Shown in pieces: positions 17,652-27,011 of a DNA stretch of 64,000 nucleotides (positions within the stretch are counted from its first letter, which is position 1; the number at the start of each line of letters is the position of its first letter). A program made the position numbers and the translations under genes. The DNA is from Pseudomonas nitroreducens TX1 (GTDB taxonomy: Bacteria > Pseudomonadota > Gammaproteobacteria > Pseudomonadales > Pseudomonadaceae), in contig NZ_AMZB01000138.1 in assembly GCF_000313755.1 (NCBI RefSeq), positions 62,001 to 126,000 of the forward strand, read 5' to 3'. The notes below the pieces were generated by a model, which had not been told where the DNA came from, ran no database searches, and worked only from the letters and a program-made list of their open reading frames with translations.

Positions 17652-17804
17652 GCTGGGTTCCTTGTCTGTTGGCCGCATCGGGGCCGGTTGATTGTCTATG
17701 GGCCCGCACCATACCGGTTTGTCGCGCACGGGTCATGACCGGTGGCGCGCGGAGGTCTATCCTGAGGACCGACTCAAGATCCCGCTCACCTGACCGGAGT
17801 ATGC

Positions 17805-18509
17805 ATGTCAGACCTTTCCGCGTTCCCCATCACCCGCAAATGGCCCGCCGAACACCCCGACCGCCTGCAGCTGTACTCGCTGCCCACGCCCAACGGCGTG
17901 AAGGTGTCGATCATGCTGGAAGAGCTCGGCCTGCCCTACGAGCCGCACCTGGTCAGCTTCGAGCGCAACGACCAGATGTCCCCGGAGTTCCTCTCGCTGA
18001 ACCCGAACAACAAGATCCCGGCAATCCTTGATCCCAACGGTCCGGACGGCAAGCCACTGGCGCTGTTCGAGTCCGGTGCGATCCTGGTCTATCTCGCCGA
18101 CAAGACCGACTCGCTGATCGCCCCCGGTGCCAGCGGCCGCTATGAAACGCTGCAGTGGCTGATGTTCCAGATGGGTGGGATCGGCCCGATGTTCGGCCAG
18201 ATCGGCTTCTTCAACAAATTCGCCGGCAAGGACTACGAGGACAAGCGCCCGCTGCAGCGCTACGTGGACGAGGCCAGGCGCCTGCTGGCCGTGCTCGACC
18301 GCCACCTGGAAGGACGCGACTGGATCATGGGCGAGCGCTACACCATCGCCGACATCGCCACCTTCCCGTGGATTCGCAACCTCATTGGTTTCTATGAGGC
18401 GGGTGAGTTGGTGGGGTTCGAGAAATTCACCAATGTGAAGCGCGTGCTGGAACGATTCCTGGAGCGGCCGGCGGTGCAGCGCGGGCTGAATATCCCGAAG
18501 CGGGATTGA
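17805..18509 (+). CDS. Nu-class glutathione S-transferase (YfcG-like disulfide reductase)
   Basis: The 234-residue protein has an N-terminal thioredoxin-like domain (LQLYSLPTPNGVKVSIML) and a helical C-terminal GST domain (ERYTIADIATFPWIRN). T28 and N30 in TPNG match the Thr and Asn that position glutathione in E. coli YfcG, whose family reduces disulfides with two bound glutathiones. NPNNKIPAI with its cis-proline is also present. A CGGAG lies about 8 nt before the ATG. It stands alone between a divergent HIT gene and a REP pair. Confidence 0.9.
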   Translation: MSDLSAFPITRKWPAEHPDRLQLYSLPTPNGVKVSIMLEELGLPYEPHLVSFERNDQMSPEFLSLNPNNKIPAILDPNGPDGKPLALFESGAILVYLADKTDSLIAPGASGRYETLQWLMFQMGGIGPMFGQIGFFNKFAGKDYEDKRPLQRYVDEARRLLAVLDRHLEGRDWIMGERYTIADIATFPWIRNLIGFYEAGELVGFEKFTNVKRVLERFLERPAVQRGLNIPKRD

Positions 18510-18521
18510 GGATTCACACCC

Positions 18522-18601
18522 TGTAGGAGCGAGCTTGCTCGCGAACGGATTCCCCGACAGCCCAGGGGCTGGACGGGCTCGCGAGCAAGCTCGCTCCTAC
18601 A
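18522..18601. repeat. REP pair, inverted (copy 2)
   Basis: Two units of the same 24-bp REP as copy 1 in inverted head-to-head orientation, about 30 bp apart. They lie between the convergent GST and hrpA 3' ends, where they may act as a bidirectional transcription barrier. No other terminator is seen here. Confidence 0.93.
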
Positions 18602-18614
18602 AGGGAATCCAGCG

Positions 18615-21600
18615 TCAGGCTTCGACCTGGCTCCACTGCTTGGACAGACGCTTGTCCGACACCGGCAACTTGGTCCCCAGTTGCTGGGCAAACAGCGAGA
18701 CGCGGTACTCCTCCAGCATCCAGCGGTACATCATCAGTTCCGGGTCGCGCTTGCCTTCCTGGGCATGCTTGGCCAGGCGCGCCGAGTACTGCTCCCAGTA
18801 GCCGGCCATCTCGCCGCTCCACACGCGGTCGCGCTGGACTTGGCCTGCGACCTTGTCCAGGCGCTGCTCGACCGCCTTCATGTAGCGCGGGTATTCCTTG
18901 AGCCATTCCAGCGGCGTGTCGCGCACGAAGCCGGGGTAAACCAGCTGGGCCAACTGCCCCTTCACGTCGTTGAGCGGCACCGTCATGGCCAGGTCGACCT
19001 TGCCCTTGAAGCGCTTCTGCAGGCCGTGCCAGAGCTTGAGGATTTCCAGGGTCAGGCGGGCAATGCGTTCGGCGTGCTCGGTCCAGGCGCCGCGCTTCTT
19101 CTCGGCCAGTGACGCAAGCCCGGCACCGTCGCGGGGCAGGTTGGCTTCGCCGTCCAGAATGGCGCTGTCCAGGCTGGCCAGCAGGATGTCTTCCACCAGC
19201 GACTCGACCCGGCCCAGTTCGCGGTAGAGCAGGCCCATGTCGGTCTGCCCCGGCAGCTTGCTGCGCAGGAACTTGGCCGGCTCGGCCAGCTGTTGCAGCA
19301 ACAGCCGCTGCAGGGCGCGGCGGTGCTGGTAGTCGGCCTCGGCCTGGGTGGGGAAGCGGTTCTCCTTCACCACGCCGGCCTCTTCCACCAGCGCCGGGTA
19401 GACCGTCATCGACAGCCCGGCGACCTTCTGCTGGACCTTCTCCGCCACCTCGCCAAAGCCCTTGGCTTCCACCGGTTTTTGCGGCTTGTCCGCCTGCGGG
19501 ATCGCCAGCGCGGCCTGGCTGGCCTCGGCAAAGCGCGCGGTGAGTTCGGCCAGGTCGCGGCCTTCGCCGAGGAACTTGCCCCGGGCGTCGACCACCTCGA
19601 TGTTCATCCGCAGGTGGCTTTCCACCTGGGTCTGGGCCTCTGCCCAGGCCTCTTCCGGCACGCGGCTGCCGGTCATGCGCTGCAACTCACGGCCGAGGGA
19701 TTCGGACAACGCCCCCTCGGCGAAGACCATCTTGCCCAACGCGGCACTGACGAAGTCCGGCACCGGCACGAAATTCTTGCGGATCGCCTTGGGCAGGCTG
19801 CGCACCAGCTCGATGCACTTGGCTTCCAACAGCCCCGGCACCAGCCACTCCAGGCGTTCGGCGGGCAGCTGCGGCAGCAAAGGCGCCGGGACGCGCACAG
19901 TCACGCCGTCACGCACGTGGCCCGGCTCGAAGTGATAGGTGAGCGGCAACTGCAAGTCGCCCAGGCGCAGGCGATCCGGGTACAGGCCGGCAGTCACTTC
20001 ACTGGCGTCACGGGCGAGGACGTCCTCCTCGCGCATGATCAGCAGGTCCGGTTTTGCCTTGTGCTCGCGCTCGTACCACTTCTCGAAGCTGGCGGACTGG
20101 TAGATGTCCGCCGGCAAGCGTTCGTCGTAGTAGGCGAACAGGGTTTCCTCGTCGGCGAGGATGTCGCGCCGACGCGCCTTGGCTTCCAGCTCGTCGAGCC
20201 TCTCCAGCAACTGGCGATTGGCCGACAGGCACTTGGCGCGGCTGTTGATCTCGCCGCGCACCAGCGCCTCGCGGATGAACATCTCGCGGGACACCGGCGC
20301 ATCGATGGGGCCGTAGTTAACCGGGCGGCGACCGATGATGATCAGGCCGTAGAGGGTGACCTGTTCATAGGCCACCACCTGGCCACGGCGTTTTTCCCAG
20401 TGCGGCTCCAGGTAATTCTTCTTCACCAGGTGCCCGGCCAACGGCTCCAGCCAGTCCGGCTCGATCTTCGCGACCATGCGGGCGAACAGCTTGGTGGTCT
20501 CCACCAGCTCGGCGGCCATGATCCACTGCGGCTTCTTGCGACCGATCACGCTGGAGGGGTGAATCCAGAAGCGCCGCTGGCGCGCGCCGAGGTAGTCACC
20601 CTCCTCTGCTTTCTGCCCGATCTGGCTCAGCAGGCCGGAGAGGATCGCCTTGTGCACGGCGGCGTAGTCGATGTCGCGGGCCTTCGGTTCATCCGCCTTG
20701 GCGAGCGGTTGGCGGCCACGATTGTCGTGCGGCTTGGCCTGCTCGCGGGCGGGCTCGTTCTTGCGCTGGGTACCCTCAGGCTTGGCGCCGAAGGGCAACT
20801 GCAATTCCTTGCAGATCAGCGTCAGCTGGCGGTGCGCGTCGCGCCACTCGCGCAGGCGCAGGTAATTCAGGAAATTCTTCCGGCACCAGGTGCGCAGCGG
20901 GTTGGAGCCCAGCGCCTGGCGCTGCTCCTCGAAGCCGCGCCAGAGATTGATCAGCGCGGCGAAGTCCGAGTCCGGGTCCTTCCACTGGGCGTGAGCCTGG
21001 TCGGCGGCCTGCTGGCGATCCATCGGCCGCTCCCGCGGGTCCTGCACGGACAGCGCGCTGGCCACCGTGAGCACTTCCGGCAGGCTGCCCAATTGCGCCG
21101 CCTCCAGCAGCATGCGGCCCAGGCGCGGGTCAATGGGCAGGCGCGCGAGCTGGCGCCCCAGCGGCGTCAGCTGGCCCTCGCGGTTCACTGCCGAAAGTTC
21201 CTGCAGCAGGGTGAAGCCGTCGTTGATCGCCTTGCCGTCCGGCGGCTCGATGAAGGGGAAGGCCTCGATGTCGCCCAGGCGCAGGTGCAGCATCTGCAGG
21301 ATCACCGCCGCCAGGTTGGTGCGCAGGATCTCCGGATCGGTGAAGGCCGGGCGGCCGTTGAAGTCTTCCTCGCTGTAAAGGCGCACGCAGATGCCCGGTT
21401 CGACCCGGCCGCAACGGCCCTTGCGCTGGTTGGCGCTGGCTTGGGAGACGGCCTCGATGGGCAGCCGCTGGACCTTGGCGCGGTAGCTGTAGCGGCTGAT
21501 GCGCGCGGTGCCGCTGTCGATCACGTAGCGGATGCCCGGCACCGTCAGCGAGGTCTCGGCGACGTTGGTGGCGAGCACGATCTTGCGCCCCGGCATGGGC

Positions 21601-22634
21601 GCGAAGATCTTCTGCTGTTCGGCCGGCGTCAGGCGCGCATACAGCGGCAACACTTCGGTGTGGCGCAGGTTGGCCTTGCGCAGCATGTCGGCGGCGTCGC
21701 GAATCTCGCGCTCGCCGGGGAGGAACACCAGCACGTCGCCGGGGCGCTTGCCCACCTCGCGCTCGTGGGCGGCAATCTCGTCCAGCGCGCGGAGAATGCC
21801 CTGGTCCACGGAGAGGTCGTCGAACAGCGCTTCGCCGTCCTCGTCCACTTCCGCCGCCAGCGGGCGGTACCAGGTTTCCACCGGATAGGTGCGGCCGGAC
21901 ACCTCGACGATGGGCGCATCGCCGAAATGTTTCGAAAACCGCTCCAGATCGATGGTGGCCGAGGTGATGATCAGTTTGAGGTCGGGCCGACGCGGCAGCA
22001 GCGTCTTGAGGAAGCCCAGCAGGAAGTCGATGTTCAGGCTGCGTTCGTGGGCTTCGTCGACGATGATCGTGTCGTAGCGTTCCAGATAACGGTCGTGCTG
22101 GGTTTCAGCCAGCAGGATGCCGTCGGTCATCAGCTTGATCAGCGTGCTTTCATCGCTCTGGTCCTCGAAGCGCACCTGGTAGCCGACCAGCGAACCCAGC
22201 GGTGTTCCGATTTCCTCGGCAACGCGGGTGGCCACGCTACGCGCAGCCAGCCGGCGCGGCTGGGTGTGGCCGATCATGCCGTGGGTACCGCGCCCCAGCT
22301 CCAGGCAGATCTTCGGCAGTTGGGTCGTCTTGCCCGAGCCGGTCTCGCCGGCGATCACCACCACCTGGCTCTTTTCCAGCGCGGCCTTGATCTCGTCGCG
22401 CTTGGCGGCAATCGGCAGGCTGTCGTCATAGCGGATCTTCGGAATGCTCCCGCGGCGCGCCTCGACCTTGGCGCAGGAGGCCTGGAGGCGCTCTGCCCAC
22501 TGGGCGAGCTTGGCGTCGTCCGGGTGCTTGCGCAGCTCGTGGAGCTGCCGGCGCAGGCGATGGCGGTCGCGGATCATCGCGTGGTCCATGCGCTGCAGGA
22601 GCTGTTCGGGGGTCGGCGTACTGTCTGTGGTCAT
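18615..22634 (-). CDS. hrpA: ATP-dependent RNA helicase HrpA (DEAH box)
   Basis: The product of about 1339 residues has helicase motif I GETGSGKT at about 96-103, motif II DEAH at 193-196, motif III SATID and motif VI near QRKGRCGRVEPG. After these come the helicase-associated and OB-fold domains and a long C-terminal domain (DUF3418). This is the full HrpA layout; in E. coli HrpA helps rescue stalled or collided ribosomes. The start is uncertain: ATG at 22634 (MTTDSTPTPEQLLQ) is used, with ATG at 22649 as an alternative; neither has a strong Shine-Dalgarno. Long open frames on the opposite strand here are shadows of high third-position GC. Confidence 0.93.
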   Translation of the reverse strand: MTTDSTPTPEQLLQRMDHAMIRDRHRLRRQLHELRKHPDDAKLAQWAERLQASCAKVEARRGSIPKIRYDDSLPIAAKRDEIKAALEKSQVVVIAGETGSGKTTQLPKICLELGRGTHGMIGHTQPRRLAARSVATRVAEEIGTPLGSLVGYQVRFEDQSDESTLIKLMTDGILLAETQHDRYLERYDTIIVDEAHERSLNIDFLLGFLKTLLPRRPDLKLIITSATIDLERFSKHFGDAPIVEVSGRTYPVETWYRPLAAEVDEDGEALFDDLSVDQGILRALDEIAAHEREVGKRPGDVLVFLPGEREIRDAADMLRKANLRHTEVLPLYARLTPAEQQKIFAPMPGRKIVLATNVAETSLTVPGIRYVIDSGTARISRYSYRAKVQRLPIEAVSQASANQRKGRCGRVEPGICVRLYSEEDFNGRPAFTDPEILRTNLAAVILQMLHLRLGDIEAFPFIEPPDGKAINDGFTLLQELSAVNREGQLTPLGRQLARLPIDPRLGRMLLEAAQLGSLPEVLTVASALSVQDPRERPMDRQQAADQAHAQWKDPDSDFAALINLWRGFEEQRQALGSNPLRTWCRKNFLNYLRLREWRDAHRQLTLICKELQLPFGAKPEGTQRKNEPAREQAKPHDNRGRQPLAKADEPKARDIDYAAVHKAILSGLLSQIGQKAEEGDYLGARQRRFWIHPSSVIGRKKPQWIMAAELVETTKLFARMVAKIEPDWLEPLAGHLVKKNYLEPHWEKRRGQVVAYEQVTLYGLIIIGRRPVNYGPIDAPVSREMFIREALVRGEINSRAKCLSANRQLLERLDELEAKARRRDILADEETLFAYYDERLPADIYQSASFEKWYEREHKAKPDLLIMREEDVLARDASEVTAGLYPDRLRLGDLQLPLTYHFEPGHVRDGVTVRVPAPLLPQLPAERLEWLVPGLLEAKCIELVRSLPKAIRKNFVPVPDFVSAALGKMVFAEGALSESLGRELQRMTGSRVPEEAWAEAQTQVESHLRMNIEVVDARGKFLGEGRDLAELTARFAEASQAALAIPQADKPQKPVEAKGFGEVAEKVQQKVAGLSMTVYPALVEEAGVVKENRFPTQAEADYQHRRALQRLLLQQLAEPAKFLRSKLPGQTDMGLLYRELGRVESLVEDILLASLDSAILDGEANLPRDGAGLASLAEKKRGAWTEHAERIARLTLEILKLWHGLQKRFKGKVDLAMTVPLNDVKGQLAQLVYPGFVRDTPLEWLKEYPRYMKAVEQRLDKVAGQVQRDRVWSGEMAGYWEQYSARLAKHAQEGKRDPELMMYRWMLEEYRVSLFAQQLGTKLPVSDKRLSKQWSQVEA

Positions 22635-22797
22635 CGGCTTCGCGGGCATCAGGCGGGAGCGGCGCGAGCGGGTGCGGAGCCGGTCCCTGGAATGGGCTGT
22701 CATGGCGACAATCCGGGAATTGTCGCAAAAGACCGGCATGGGCCGCCATGCCGATTGCCTGGCGACCCGGATTGGCGGGGCATTGCGCCCCGCCGGA

Positions 22798-24492
22798 TCA
22801 GATGCGGAACTGGCCTACCAGCTGGCGCAGGCGCTCGCCCAGCCCATTGAGTTCGGTCGCGGTACGCGCGCCCTTGGCCGCGTCGTCGGCCACGCTGTCC
22901 ACGCCACCGGCGATCTGGTGCACGCTGCGGTTGATCTCCTCGGCCACGGCGGTCTGCTCCTCGGCGGCACTGGCGATCTGCGCGTTCATCGAGTTGATGG
23001 TGCCGATCAACTGGGCGATGGCATCCAGCGATTGACCGGCCTGGTTGGCCTGGCCGCGAGTGCGTTCGGCCATGTCGCTGGCGCGCTGCATGGCGCTCAC
23101 CGAGCCTTCCGTGGTGCCGCGCAGGCGGTCGATCATCTGCTGGATTTCCCCGGTACTCTGCTGGGTGCGGCTGGCCAGGGCACGGACTTCGTCGGCGACC
23201 ACGGCAAAGCCACGCCCGGCCTCGCCGGCGCGTGCGGCCTCGATGGCGGCGTTGAGCGCCAGCAGGTTGGTCTGTTCGGCGATGGAACGGATCACTTCAA
23301 GCACGCCGACGATGCCCTGCACGTCCTGGCGCAGGGTGTCGAGGGAGTCGCTGCTGCTGCGTACCTCACCCACCAGATCATTGATCTGCGAGACGCACAG
23401 GTCCACCTCGCGCTTGGCCGCCTGGCCCTCACGGTCGGTCTGTTGTGCGGCATCGGCGGCCTGTTGCGCGCTGCGTGCCACTTCCTGGGCGGCCGCGGTC
23501 ATTTCGTTGATGGCAGTGGCGACCTGGTCGGTCTCGTGGCGCTGCCCATCCATTGCACGCTCGGAGCGCTGCGCCTGCTGGGCGACGTCGCCCACCAGCC
23601 CGGACAACTGGTTCGTGGTGCCGGCCACCTGCTGTACCAGCACGTGGATCTTCTCGACGAAGCGATTGAAGGAGCCGGCCAGTTCGCCCAGTTCGTCGTG
23701 GCGGCCGAGGTTCAGGCGATGGGTCAGGTTGCCGTCGCCGGCGGCCATGTCGTCGAGGTTGTCGCGCACCTGGACGATGGGCTGGACGATGGTGCGGCTG
23801 AACAATCCGGCAAGCAGACCGATCACGACCAGCAGCGCCAGCGCCGCGCCGCCCATGAGCAGCAGCAGGTTGTCGATCTTGGCGTCGAAGGCCGCTCCGG
23901 CTTCCTTCACCTCGCGCTCGACGTCGTCGAGGTTCAGCGAGGTGCCGAACACCAGGTTCCACTTGGGTAGGAAGTGGGCGTAGCCGATCTTCGGCACGAT
24001 GGCGTTGCCGCCGGGCAGGGTGAAGCTGTAGCGCACGTAGTGCTGGCCGCTCTGCCCCGCCGCCACCAGTTCGCGGATGGCATAGACGCCATTGGGGTCG
24101 CGATACCCGCTGAAGTCCTCGCCCAGGCGCTCGTCGCTGGTGCCCTGGAAGACGCGTACGGAGCGGGTGTCGTAGCCCCAGAAGTAGCCGCCCTTGCCGT
24201 ATTCGAGACGCTTGAGGATCGCGATGCCCTGCTCGCGCGCCTGGGCATCGCCCTGGGAGGCTGCCTGGTAGACCGGGCCGACGGCGGCCAGCGCGACGTC
24301 GACAAAGTTCTTCAGCTGGGCTTCGCGGTCCTGGGTGAGGTTCTCGCGGATCTGCGCTTCCTGCTGGGTCGCCAACTGTTTCAATGCAACAGTGGAAATG
24401 GCGCACAGCAGCAGGGTGAGGATCAGGATCGGGACGATGGCCAGGAGCAGGACCTTGGCGCGCAAACGGAGGGCAGTGTTCAAGGCGTTCAC
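22798..24492 (-). CDS. methyl-accepting chemotaxis protein with single Cache domain
   Basis: A transmembrane chemoreceptor of about 564 residues: TM1 near the N-terminus ([20 protein letters not shown]), a periplasmic Cache-type sensor domain ([26 protein letters not shown]), TM2, a HAMP domain ([20 protein letters not shown]), and a cytoplasmic signalling hairpin with the conserved tip [19 protein letters not shown]. It relays ligand binding to CheA/CheW; the ligand is unknown, though Cache receptors of this type often bind small carboxylates. I prefer GTG at 24492 because upstream in-frame ATGs at 24531/24528 lie inside the fadD1 terminator. A FliA-type promoter lies at 24560-24587. Confidence 0.88.
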   Translation of the reverse strand: MNALNTALRLRAKVLLLAIVPILILTLLLCAISTVALKQLATQQEAQIRENLTQDREAQLKNFVDVALAAVGPVYQAASQGDAQAREQGIAILKRLEYGKGGYFWGYDTRSVRVFQGTSDERLGEDFSGYRDPNGVYAIRELVAAGQSGQHYVRYSFTLPGGNAIVPKIGYAHFLPKWNLVFGTSLNLDDVEREVKEAGAAFDAKIDNLLLLMGGAALALLVVIGLLAGLFSRTIVQPIVQVRDNLDDMAAGDGNLTHRLNLGRHDELGELAGSFNRFVEKIHVLVQQVAGTTNQLSGLVGDVAQQAQRSERAMDGQRHETDQVATAINEMTAAAQEVARSAQQAADAAQQTDREGQAAKREVDLCVSQINDLVGEVRSSSDSLDTLRQDVQGIVGVLEVIRSIAEQTNLLALNAAIEAARAGEAGRGFAVVADEVRALASRTQQSTGEIQQMIDRLRGTTEGSVSAMQRASDMAERTRGQANQAGQSLDAIAQLIGTINSMNAQIASAAEEQTAVAEEINRSVHQIAGGVDSVADDAAKGARTATELNGLGERLRQLVGQFRI

Positions 24493-24529
24493 CTCAAGCG
24501 GATAAGGGACATGGCTTCCTTGCCCCATC

Positions 24530-24554
24530 AAAAAACCCGCCTTGCGGCGGGTTT
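24530..24554 (-). terminator. fadD1 terminator, also 5' hairpin of the chemoreceptor mRNA
   Basis: On the minus strand AAACCCGCC, loop GCAA, GGCGGGTTTTTT: a GC-rich stem with six T residues, 13 nt after the fadD1 stop codon. It lies between the candidate FliA promoter and the chemoreceptor start, so it would also form the extreme 5' end of that mRNA. Confidence 0.85.
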
Positions 24555-24559
24555 CCTGT

Positions 24560-24587
24560 ATATCGGCTTAAGCCCTGATCTTCTTGA
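24560..24587 (-). promoter_or_regulatory. FliA (sigma-28) type promoter of the chemoreceptor gene
   Basis: The minus strand reads TCAAG (24587-24583), 15 nt, then GCCGATAT (24567-24560). The FliA consensus in pseudomonads is TCAAG-type, 15-16 nt, GCCGATAA, so only the last base differs. The -35 part lies inside the last codons of fadD1 and the -10 part spans the bases just after its stop codon. The expected start of transcription is near 24552-24554. A FliA promoter fits the chemoreceptor gene downstream. Confidence 0.72.
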
Positions 24588-26253
24588 GCTCTTCGTCGCG
24601 CAATTCGCGGCGCAGGATCTTGCCGACGTTGGTGGTCGGCAGGCTGTCGCGGAATTCCACGGACTTGGGACGCTTGTAGCCAGTGAGGTTGTCGTGCATG
24701 TGCTGCATGACCTGCTCCTTGGTCAGCGTTACACCCGGCTTGGACACCACGAAGACCTTGATCGCCTCGCCGGACTTCTCGTCCGGGATGCCGATGGCGG
24801 CGCATTGCAGCACGCCCGGCAGGGTGGCGAGCACGTCTTCCAGCTCGTTGGGGTACACGTTGAAGCCCGACACCAGGATCATGTCCTTCTTGCGGTCGAC
24901 GATACGCATGTAGCCGTCTTCCTGGATGATCGCGATGTCGCCGGTACGCAGCCAGCCATCCTTGTCGAGGATCTCGTCGGTGGCTTCCTGGCGCTGCCAG
25001 TAGCCCTTCATCACCTGCGGGCCCTTGACGCACAGTTCGCCACGCTCGCCCAGCGGCAGGTCCTGGCCGTCATCGCTGATGACCTTGCACTGGGTCGACG
25101 GCACCGGAATGCCGATGGTGCCGATCTGGATGTTCTGGAACGGGTTCACCGACACCACCGGGCTGGTTTCGGTCATGCCGTAGCCTTCGCAGATGGCGCA
25201 GCCGGTGACGTCCTTCCAGCGCTCGGCAGCGGCCTGTTGCAGGGCCATGCCGCCGGAGAGGGTCAGCTTCAGCGCGGAGAAGTCCAGCTTGCGGAAGCCT
25301 TCGTTGTTGCACAGGCCGACGAACAGCGTGTTCAGGCCGACGAAGCCAGTGAACTTCCACTGCGACAGTTCCTTGACCATGCTGGCCAGGTCGCGCGGGT
25401 TGGTCACCAGGATATTGTGGTTGCCGGTGAGCATCATCGCCATGCAATGGAAGGTGAAGGCGTAGATGTGGTACAGCGGCAGCGGGGTGATGAGGATCTC
25501 GCAACCTTCGTTGAGGTTGGCGCCCATCAGTGCCTTGCACTGCAGCATGTTGGCGACCAGGTTGCGGTGGGTCAGCATCGCGCCCTTGGCCACGCCGGTG
25601 GTGCCGCCGGTGTACTGCAGCACGGCGACGTCGTCGTTGTGCGGCGAGACTTCCTTCACCGCCTTGCCACGGCCCTTGGCCAGGACGTCGGTGAGCTTCT
25701 GCGCATTGGGGATGTTGTAGGCCGGCACCATCTTCTTGATGTTGCGGACCACGAAGTTGACGATGAAGCGCTTGAGCGGCGGCAGCATGTCACCCACTTC
25801 GGTGACGATGACGTTGCGGATGCCGGTCTTGGGCAGCACTTCCTCGGCCAGGTGGGCCATGTTCGCCAGGCACACCAGCGCCTTGGCGCCGGAGTCGTTG
25901 AACTGGTGCTCCATTTCCCGCGCGGTATACAGCGGGTTGGTGTTGACCACGATGAGGCCAGCGCGCATGGCGCCGAAGACCACGATCGGATACTGGAGCA
26001 CGTTGGGCAGTTGCACGGCGATGCGATCGCCGGGCTTGAGATCGGTGTTCTGTTGCAGGTAGGCGGCGAAGTCCCCGGAGAGCTTGTACATCTCGCCGTA
26101 GGTCAGGGTCTTGCCCAGGTTGCTGAAGGCAGGCTTGTCTGCAAAACGTTGGCAGGATTCTTTGAGTACCGCGAGGATGTTCGGGTACTGGTCAGCGTTG
26201 ATCTCGGCAGCGATCCCCACTGGGTATTTGTCCTTCCAGAAATTGTCGGTCAT
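24568..26253 (-). CDS. fadD1: long-chain fatty acid-CoA ligase FadD1
   Basis: The 561-residue protein activates fatty acids to acyl-CoA through an acyl-AMP. It shows the AMP-binding P-loop YTGGTTGVAKGAMLTHRN, the GYGMTETSPVVS motif, and the FACS region GWLRTGDIAIIQEDGYMRIV then DRKKDMILVSGFNVYPNE. AGGAG precedes the ATG at 26253. A paralogue (fadD2) lies 0.75 kb upstream on the same strand, separated by the ydcH-like gene; P. aeruginosa has the same fadD1/fadD2 pair (PA3299/PA3300). Acting at the inner membrane, it feeds beta-oxidation. A candidate PsrA-like box lies upstream at 26387. Confidence 0.95.
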   Translation of the reverse strand: MTDNFWKDKYPVGIAAEINADQYPNILAVLKESCQRFADKPAFSNLGKTLTYGEMYKLSGDFAAYLQQNTDLKPGDRIAVQLPNVLQYPIVVFGAMRAGLIVVNTNPLYTAREMEHQFNDSGAKALVCLANMAHLAEEVLPKTGIRNVIVTEVGDMLPPLKRFIVNFVVRNIKKMVPAYNIPNAQKLTDVLAKGRGKAVKEVSPHNDDVAVLQYTGGTTGVAKGAMLTHRNLVANMLQCKALMGANLNEGCEILITPLPLYHIYAFTFHCMAMMLTGNHNILVTNPRDLASMVKELSQWKFTGFVGLNTLFVGLCNNEGFRKLDFSALKLTLSGGMALQQAAAERWKDVTGCAICEGYGMTETSPVVSVNPFQNIQIGTIGIPVPSTQCKVISDDGQDLPLGERGELCVKGPQVMKGYWQRQEATDEILDKDGWLRTGDIAIIQEDGYMRIVDRKKDMILVSGFNVYPNELEDVLATLPGVLQCAAIGIPDEKSGEAIKVFVVSKPGVTLTKEQVMQHMHDNLTGYKRPKSVEFRDSLPTTNVGKILRRELRDEELKKIRA

Positions 26254-26698
26254 GGAAGCCCACTCCTAAGCAACAGCTCATCTTTACCGCGTTCGCGGTT
26301 CTTTGTTGTGTTTATGTCGCTTTCCCCAGGCTCGGGGAGCGAAAAGCGGGCCGAGATTATCAGCTTTGAGAAACAGCGACCAGCACCAAACACAGGCTTG
26401 TCCGTAAGAAAAATGACCAGAGACAGGCTTTCCGGTCACCAACGCTCCGCTCGTCGGAAAAGCCCGTCCCAGAAGGCTCGCAGCCTTGTTGGATTGTCCG
26501 ACAAAGTGGATTTCGGAGAAATGAAACCGGCAAAAAGAACGGGAAAGGGGCGTCAGGCCATTCCCCGTGGCAGGGTAGATCGTCAGGGTTCGATACGACG
26601 ATTTCGTCCCTCTCCACCCGGCGCCTTCAATGATCTACCTCAACACTCTCCGGAACGGTATCTCGCAAAGTGCTCCTGCACTCTCCTGGAGAACCCTC
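26254..26698. other. intergenic region upstream of fadD1
   Basis: 445 bp between the divergent fadD1 and ydcH-like genes. It holds a candidate fatty-acid-regulator box at 26387-26400 and a short dyad CCGCGTTCGCGG near 26287-26298. Minus-strand open frames in it have no recognisable domain or good ribosome site, so I see no supportable gene. Confidence 0.55.
26387..26400. promoter_or_regulatory. candidate PsrA-like box upstream of fadD1
   Basis: CAAACACAGGCTTG fits the PsrA dyad CAAAC-N4-GTTTG with one mismatch in the right arm. PsrA is the long-chain-fatty-acid-responsive repressor of beta-oxidation genes in P. aeruginosa. The site is about 135 bp before the fadD1 start, so promoter overlap is possible but not shown. 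Confidence 0.35.
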
Positions 26699-26935
26699 AT
26701 GTTTCCCGAATACCGCGAAAAGATTACCCGTCTGAAAGCCGAAGATCCGCATTTCGCCAAGCTCTTCCATAGCCACAACGATCTCGACCAGGAGATCAAG
26801 AACATGGAAGCCGGCATCACCCCCGCCTCCCACGACACCATCGAGGCGCTGAAGAAGCAGAAGCTGCAGCTCAAGGACGATCTCTACGAAATCCTGCGCA
26901 AGAAGGAAGGCTGCTGCGGCGGCTGTGGTGGTTGA
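26699..26935 (+). CDS. YdcH (DUF465) family small protein with cysteine-rich tail
   Basis: The 78-residue protein opens MFPEYREKITRLKAEDPHFAKL and is largely helical and charged (LFHSHNDLDQEIKNMEAG, EALKKQKLQLKDDLYEILRKK), the DUF465/YdcH pattern of short coiled-coil proteins. It ends in GCCGGCGG, with three cysteines among glycines, which could bind metal. GGAG lies about 9 nt before the ATG at 26699. It is transcribed opposite to fadD1 and fadD2, between them, and shares a bidirectional terminator with fadD2. Function is unknown. Confidence 0.85.
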   Translation: MFPEYREKITRLKAEDPHFAKLFHSHNDLDQEIKNMEAGITPASHDTIEALKKQKLQLKDDLYEILRKKEGCCGGCGG

Positions 26936-26963
26936 TCGGCCCTGGCCGACAATCCGCCAAAAA

Positions 26964-26997
26964 TAAAAAGGGGCTGATCCAGGATCAGCCCCTTTTT
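26964..26997. terminator. bidirectional terminator, ydcH-like / fadD2
   Basis: AAAAAGGGGCTGATCC and its complement GGATCAGCCCCTTTTT make a long perfect stem with A and T tracts on both sides, between convergent stop codons. Confidence 0.92.
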
Positions 26998-27011
26998 CAT
27001 TCACGCTGGCC

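Noticed and set aside
19293-22850. 1185-codon open frame on the plus strand across hrpA, and similar long frames opposite rapA, the acyl-CoA dehydrogenase and braD/braE
   Set aside because: High-GC third positions keep the antisense frame open. The products are low-complexity, lack domains and ribosome sites, and lie opposite genes with clear catalytic motifs.
26360-26617. 85-codon minus-strand frame upstream of fadD1
   Set aside because: No recognisable domain or strong ribosome site; it covers the likely fadD1 promoter region.
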